Shown here: piece after piece, positions 63,091-64,000 of the stretch
Layout of the letters: each line of letters begins with the position of its first letter
Position numbering within the stretch: position 1 is the stretch's first letter
DNA from: Pseudomonas sp. GD04019
Lineage (GTDB): Bacteria > Pseudomonadota > Gammaproteobacteria > Pseudomonadales > Pseudomonadaceae
Length of the DNA stretch: 64,000 nucleotides
Assembly: GCF_029837695.1 (NCBI RefSeq)
Contig: NZ_JAOEEA010000001.1
Location: 372,001-436,000, forward strand
Direction of reading: 5' to 3'
The notes under the pieces: model-generated
What the model was told of the DNA's origin: nothing
What the model saw: only the letters and a program-made list of their open reading frames with translations
The model's database searches: none
Translations under genes and position numbers: made by a program

Positions 63091-64000
63091 ATGCATCGTC
63101 ATCACGTGTCGCCGCTGGCTGCCGCCATCGCCGTCGCCCTGAGCTTCGCCAGCGCAGCCCAGGCCGAAACCACCGCTACCGAGCAACAGAAAGAAGCTGT
63201 GCAGCTGGAAGCGACCCAGATCGAAGGCCAGGGTCTGGCAGGTCAAGCCACCACCGAGGGCACCAAATCCTATACCACTGGCGCCATGGCCACTGGCACC
63301 AAGCTGCCGCTGTCCATCCGCGAGACCCCGCAGTCGGTCAGCGTGATCACTCGCCAGCGTATCGAAGACCAAGGCATGGAAGACCTCAATGATGTGGTCA
63401 AGTACACCCCCGGCCTTACCGTTAACCAATACGGCCCGGCACGCCAGAGCTACAAGGCTCGCGGCTTCGAAGTCGACAACATCATGTACGACGGCATGCC
63501 GACCAGCATCTCCACCTATACCCAGGACGTGATTTCCGCCGCCGACCTGGCCATATACGACCGCGTCGAGATCGTCCGCGGCGCCACCGGCCTGATGCAG
63601 GGCGCCGGCAACCCGTCCGCCGCCATCAACCTGGTACGCAAGCGCCCCACCGCCACTCCGCAGGCCAGCATCAGCGGCAGCGCCGGCTCCTGGGACACCT
63701 ACCGTACCGAAGTGGATGTGTCCGGCCCGCTGAACAGTGAAGGCACCATCCGTGGTCGCGCCGTCACCGCCTACCAGACCAACGACAGCTTCCAGGATTA
63801 CGTCAGCGGCGAGCGCGGCCTGCTCTACGCCATCGGCGAGATGGACCTGACCGACGCCACCACCCTGACGATCGGCGCCTCGTACCAGAACGACAACAGA
63901 AACGACAACTGGGTCGGCCTGCCAAGCAAGCCGGGCGGCGAAGACTTCGGCTTCGACCGTGACACCTACTACGGTGCTGACTGGTCCTACTGGGATACAA
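63091..64000 (+). CDS. TonB-dependent siderophore receptor, 3'-truncated by window end
   Basis: The first 303 residues of an outer-membrane receptor; the frame is open to the last base. A signal peptide (about 1-25, MHRHHVSPLAAAIAVALSFA then SAAQAE) is followed by a TonB-box/linker region and the plug domain: PLSIRETPQSVSVITRQRIE, then DQGMEDLNDVVKYTPGLTVN and RGFEVDNIMYDGMPTS. The plug/barrel junction EIVRGATGLMQGAGNPSAAI and LVRKRPTATPQ match FhuE/FpvA-type siderophore receptors. No extended STN signalling domain is seen. The ligand cannot be named. It lies 246 bases after cueR. Confidence 0.92.
   Translation, partial: MHRHHVSPLAAAIAVALSFASAAQAETTATEQQKEAVQLEATQIEGQGLAGQATTEGTKSYTTGAMATGTKLPLSIRETPQSVSVITRQRIEDQGMEDLNDVVKYTPGLTVNQYGPARQSYKARGFEVDNIMYDGMPTSISTYTQDVISAADLAIYDRVEIVRGATGLMQGAGNPSAAINLVRKRPTATPQASISGSAGSWDTYRTEVDVSGPLNSEGTIRGRAVTAYQTNDSFQDYVSGERGLLYAIGEMDLTDATTLTIGASYQNDNRNDNWVGLPSKPGGEDFGFDRDTYYGADWSYWDT

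Overview
The window is GC-rich (roughly two thirds GC by eye), densely coded chromosomal DNA. It most resembles a Pseudomonas genome. Supporting evidence is the argP / ACT protein / LysE exporter / sodB / bifA neighbourhood, which matches my memory of the order around PA4363-PA4367 in P. aeruginosa; a bauA-bauR divergent pair with bauC; moaC-moaD-moaE next to a PhoH-type gene; and several intergenic repeat families common in Pseudomonas. The species cannot be fixed from the sequence alone. I saw no tRNA, rRNA, CRISPR array, insertion sequence or prophage.

Layout. 0-5 kb: the end of a CaiB-type CoA-transferase; a PotE-like antiporter translationally coupled to a solute-binding protein; an ABM/NIPSNAP pair divergent from an ArsR-type regulator. 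4.6-7.4 kb: the molybdopterin genes moaC, moaD and moaE (moaE set apart by a repeat) and a PIN-PhoH ATPase. 7.4-11.7 kb: a gap with terminator structures, yaaA, an SDR, a small membrane protein, a 2H phosphoesterase and an AAA ATPase. 11.8-18.6 kb: an EamA permease and AraC regulator pair; a Fur-box-preceded DUF3649/PepSY/DUF3325 operon; psiE; LexA-controlled yebG; a gene-decay scar; another EamA permease. 18.6-31.3 kb: a leucine-dehydrogenase-like enzyme, an epimerase, a chemoreceptor, argP facing an amino-acid export set, sodB, bifA, a solute-binding protein, an LEA2 lipoprotein and a DMT permease. 31.3-36.7 kb: a YihY protein, yjdM, a frameshifted gene, another solute-binding protein and several small conserved genes.

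36.7-41.7 kb is the accessory-looking part. It has a repeat cluster with two inverted copies of a roughly 220-bp element, a lower-GC beta-propeller orphan, and a second repeat block between a PuuD-type hydrolase and bauC. 40-45.5 kb holds beta-alanine catabolism (bauC, bauA, divergent bauR), an NTF2-like protein and a RutR-like TetR regulator. 45.6-54 kb holds a b-type cytochrome with a PepSY protein, a LysR/quinone oxidoreductase divergent pair, a 1297-residue PAS/GAF/GGDEF/EAL protein and a Bcr/CflA exporter. 54-59.2 kb is an RND efflux operon divergent from its TetR regulator. 59.2-62.8 kb is a copper locus (CopZ-like chaperone, a secreted protein, copA, cueR) with a perfect CueR-type palindrome. 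The window ends inside a TonB-dependent receptor gene preceded by an unusual spaced inverted repeat.

I see no convincing new multi-gene defence or mobile system. The most noteworthy items are the beta-propeller gene beside the inverted repeats, the antiporter/solute-binding-protein coupling, the scar at 17 kb where two facing genes appear to have lost their 3' ends, the spaced palindrome before the TonB receptor, and a possible small RNA upstream of yaaA.
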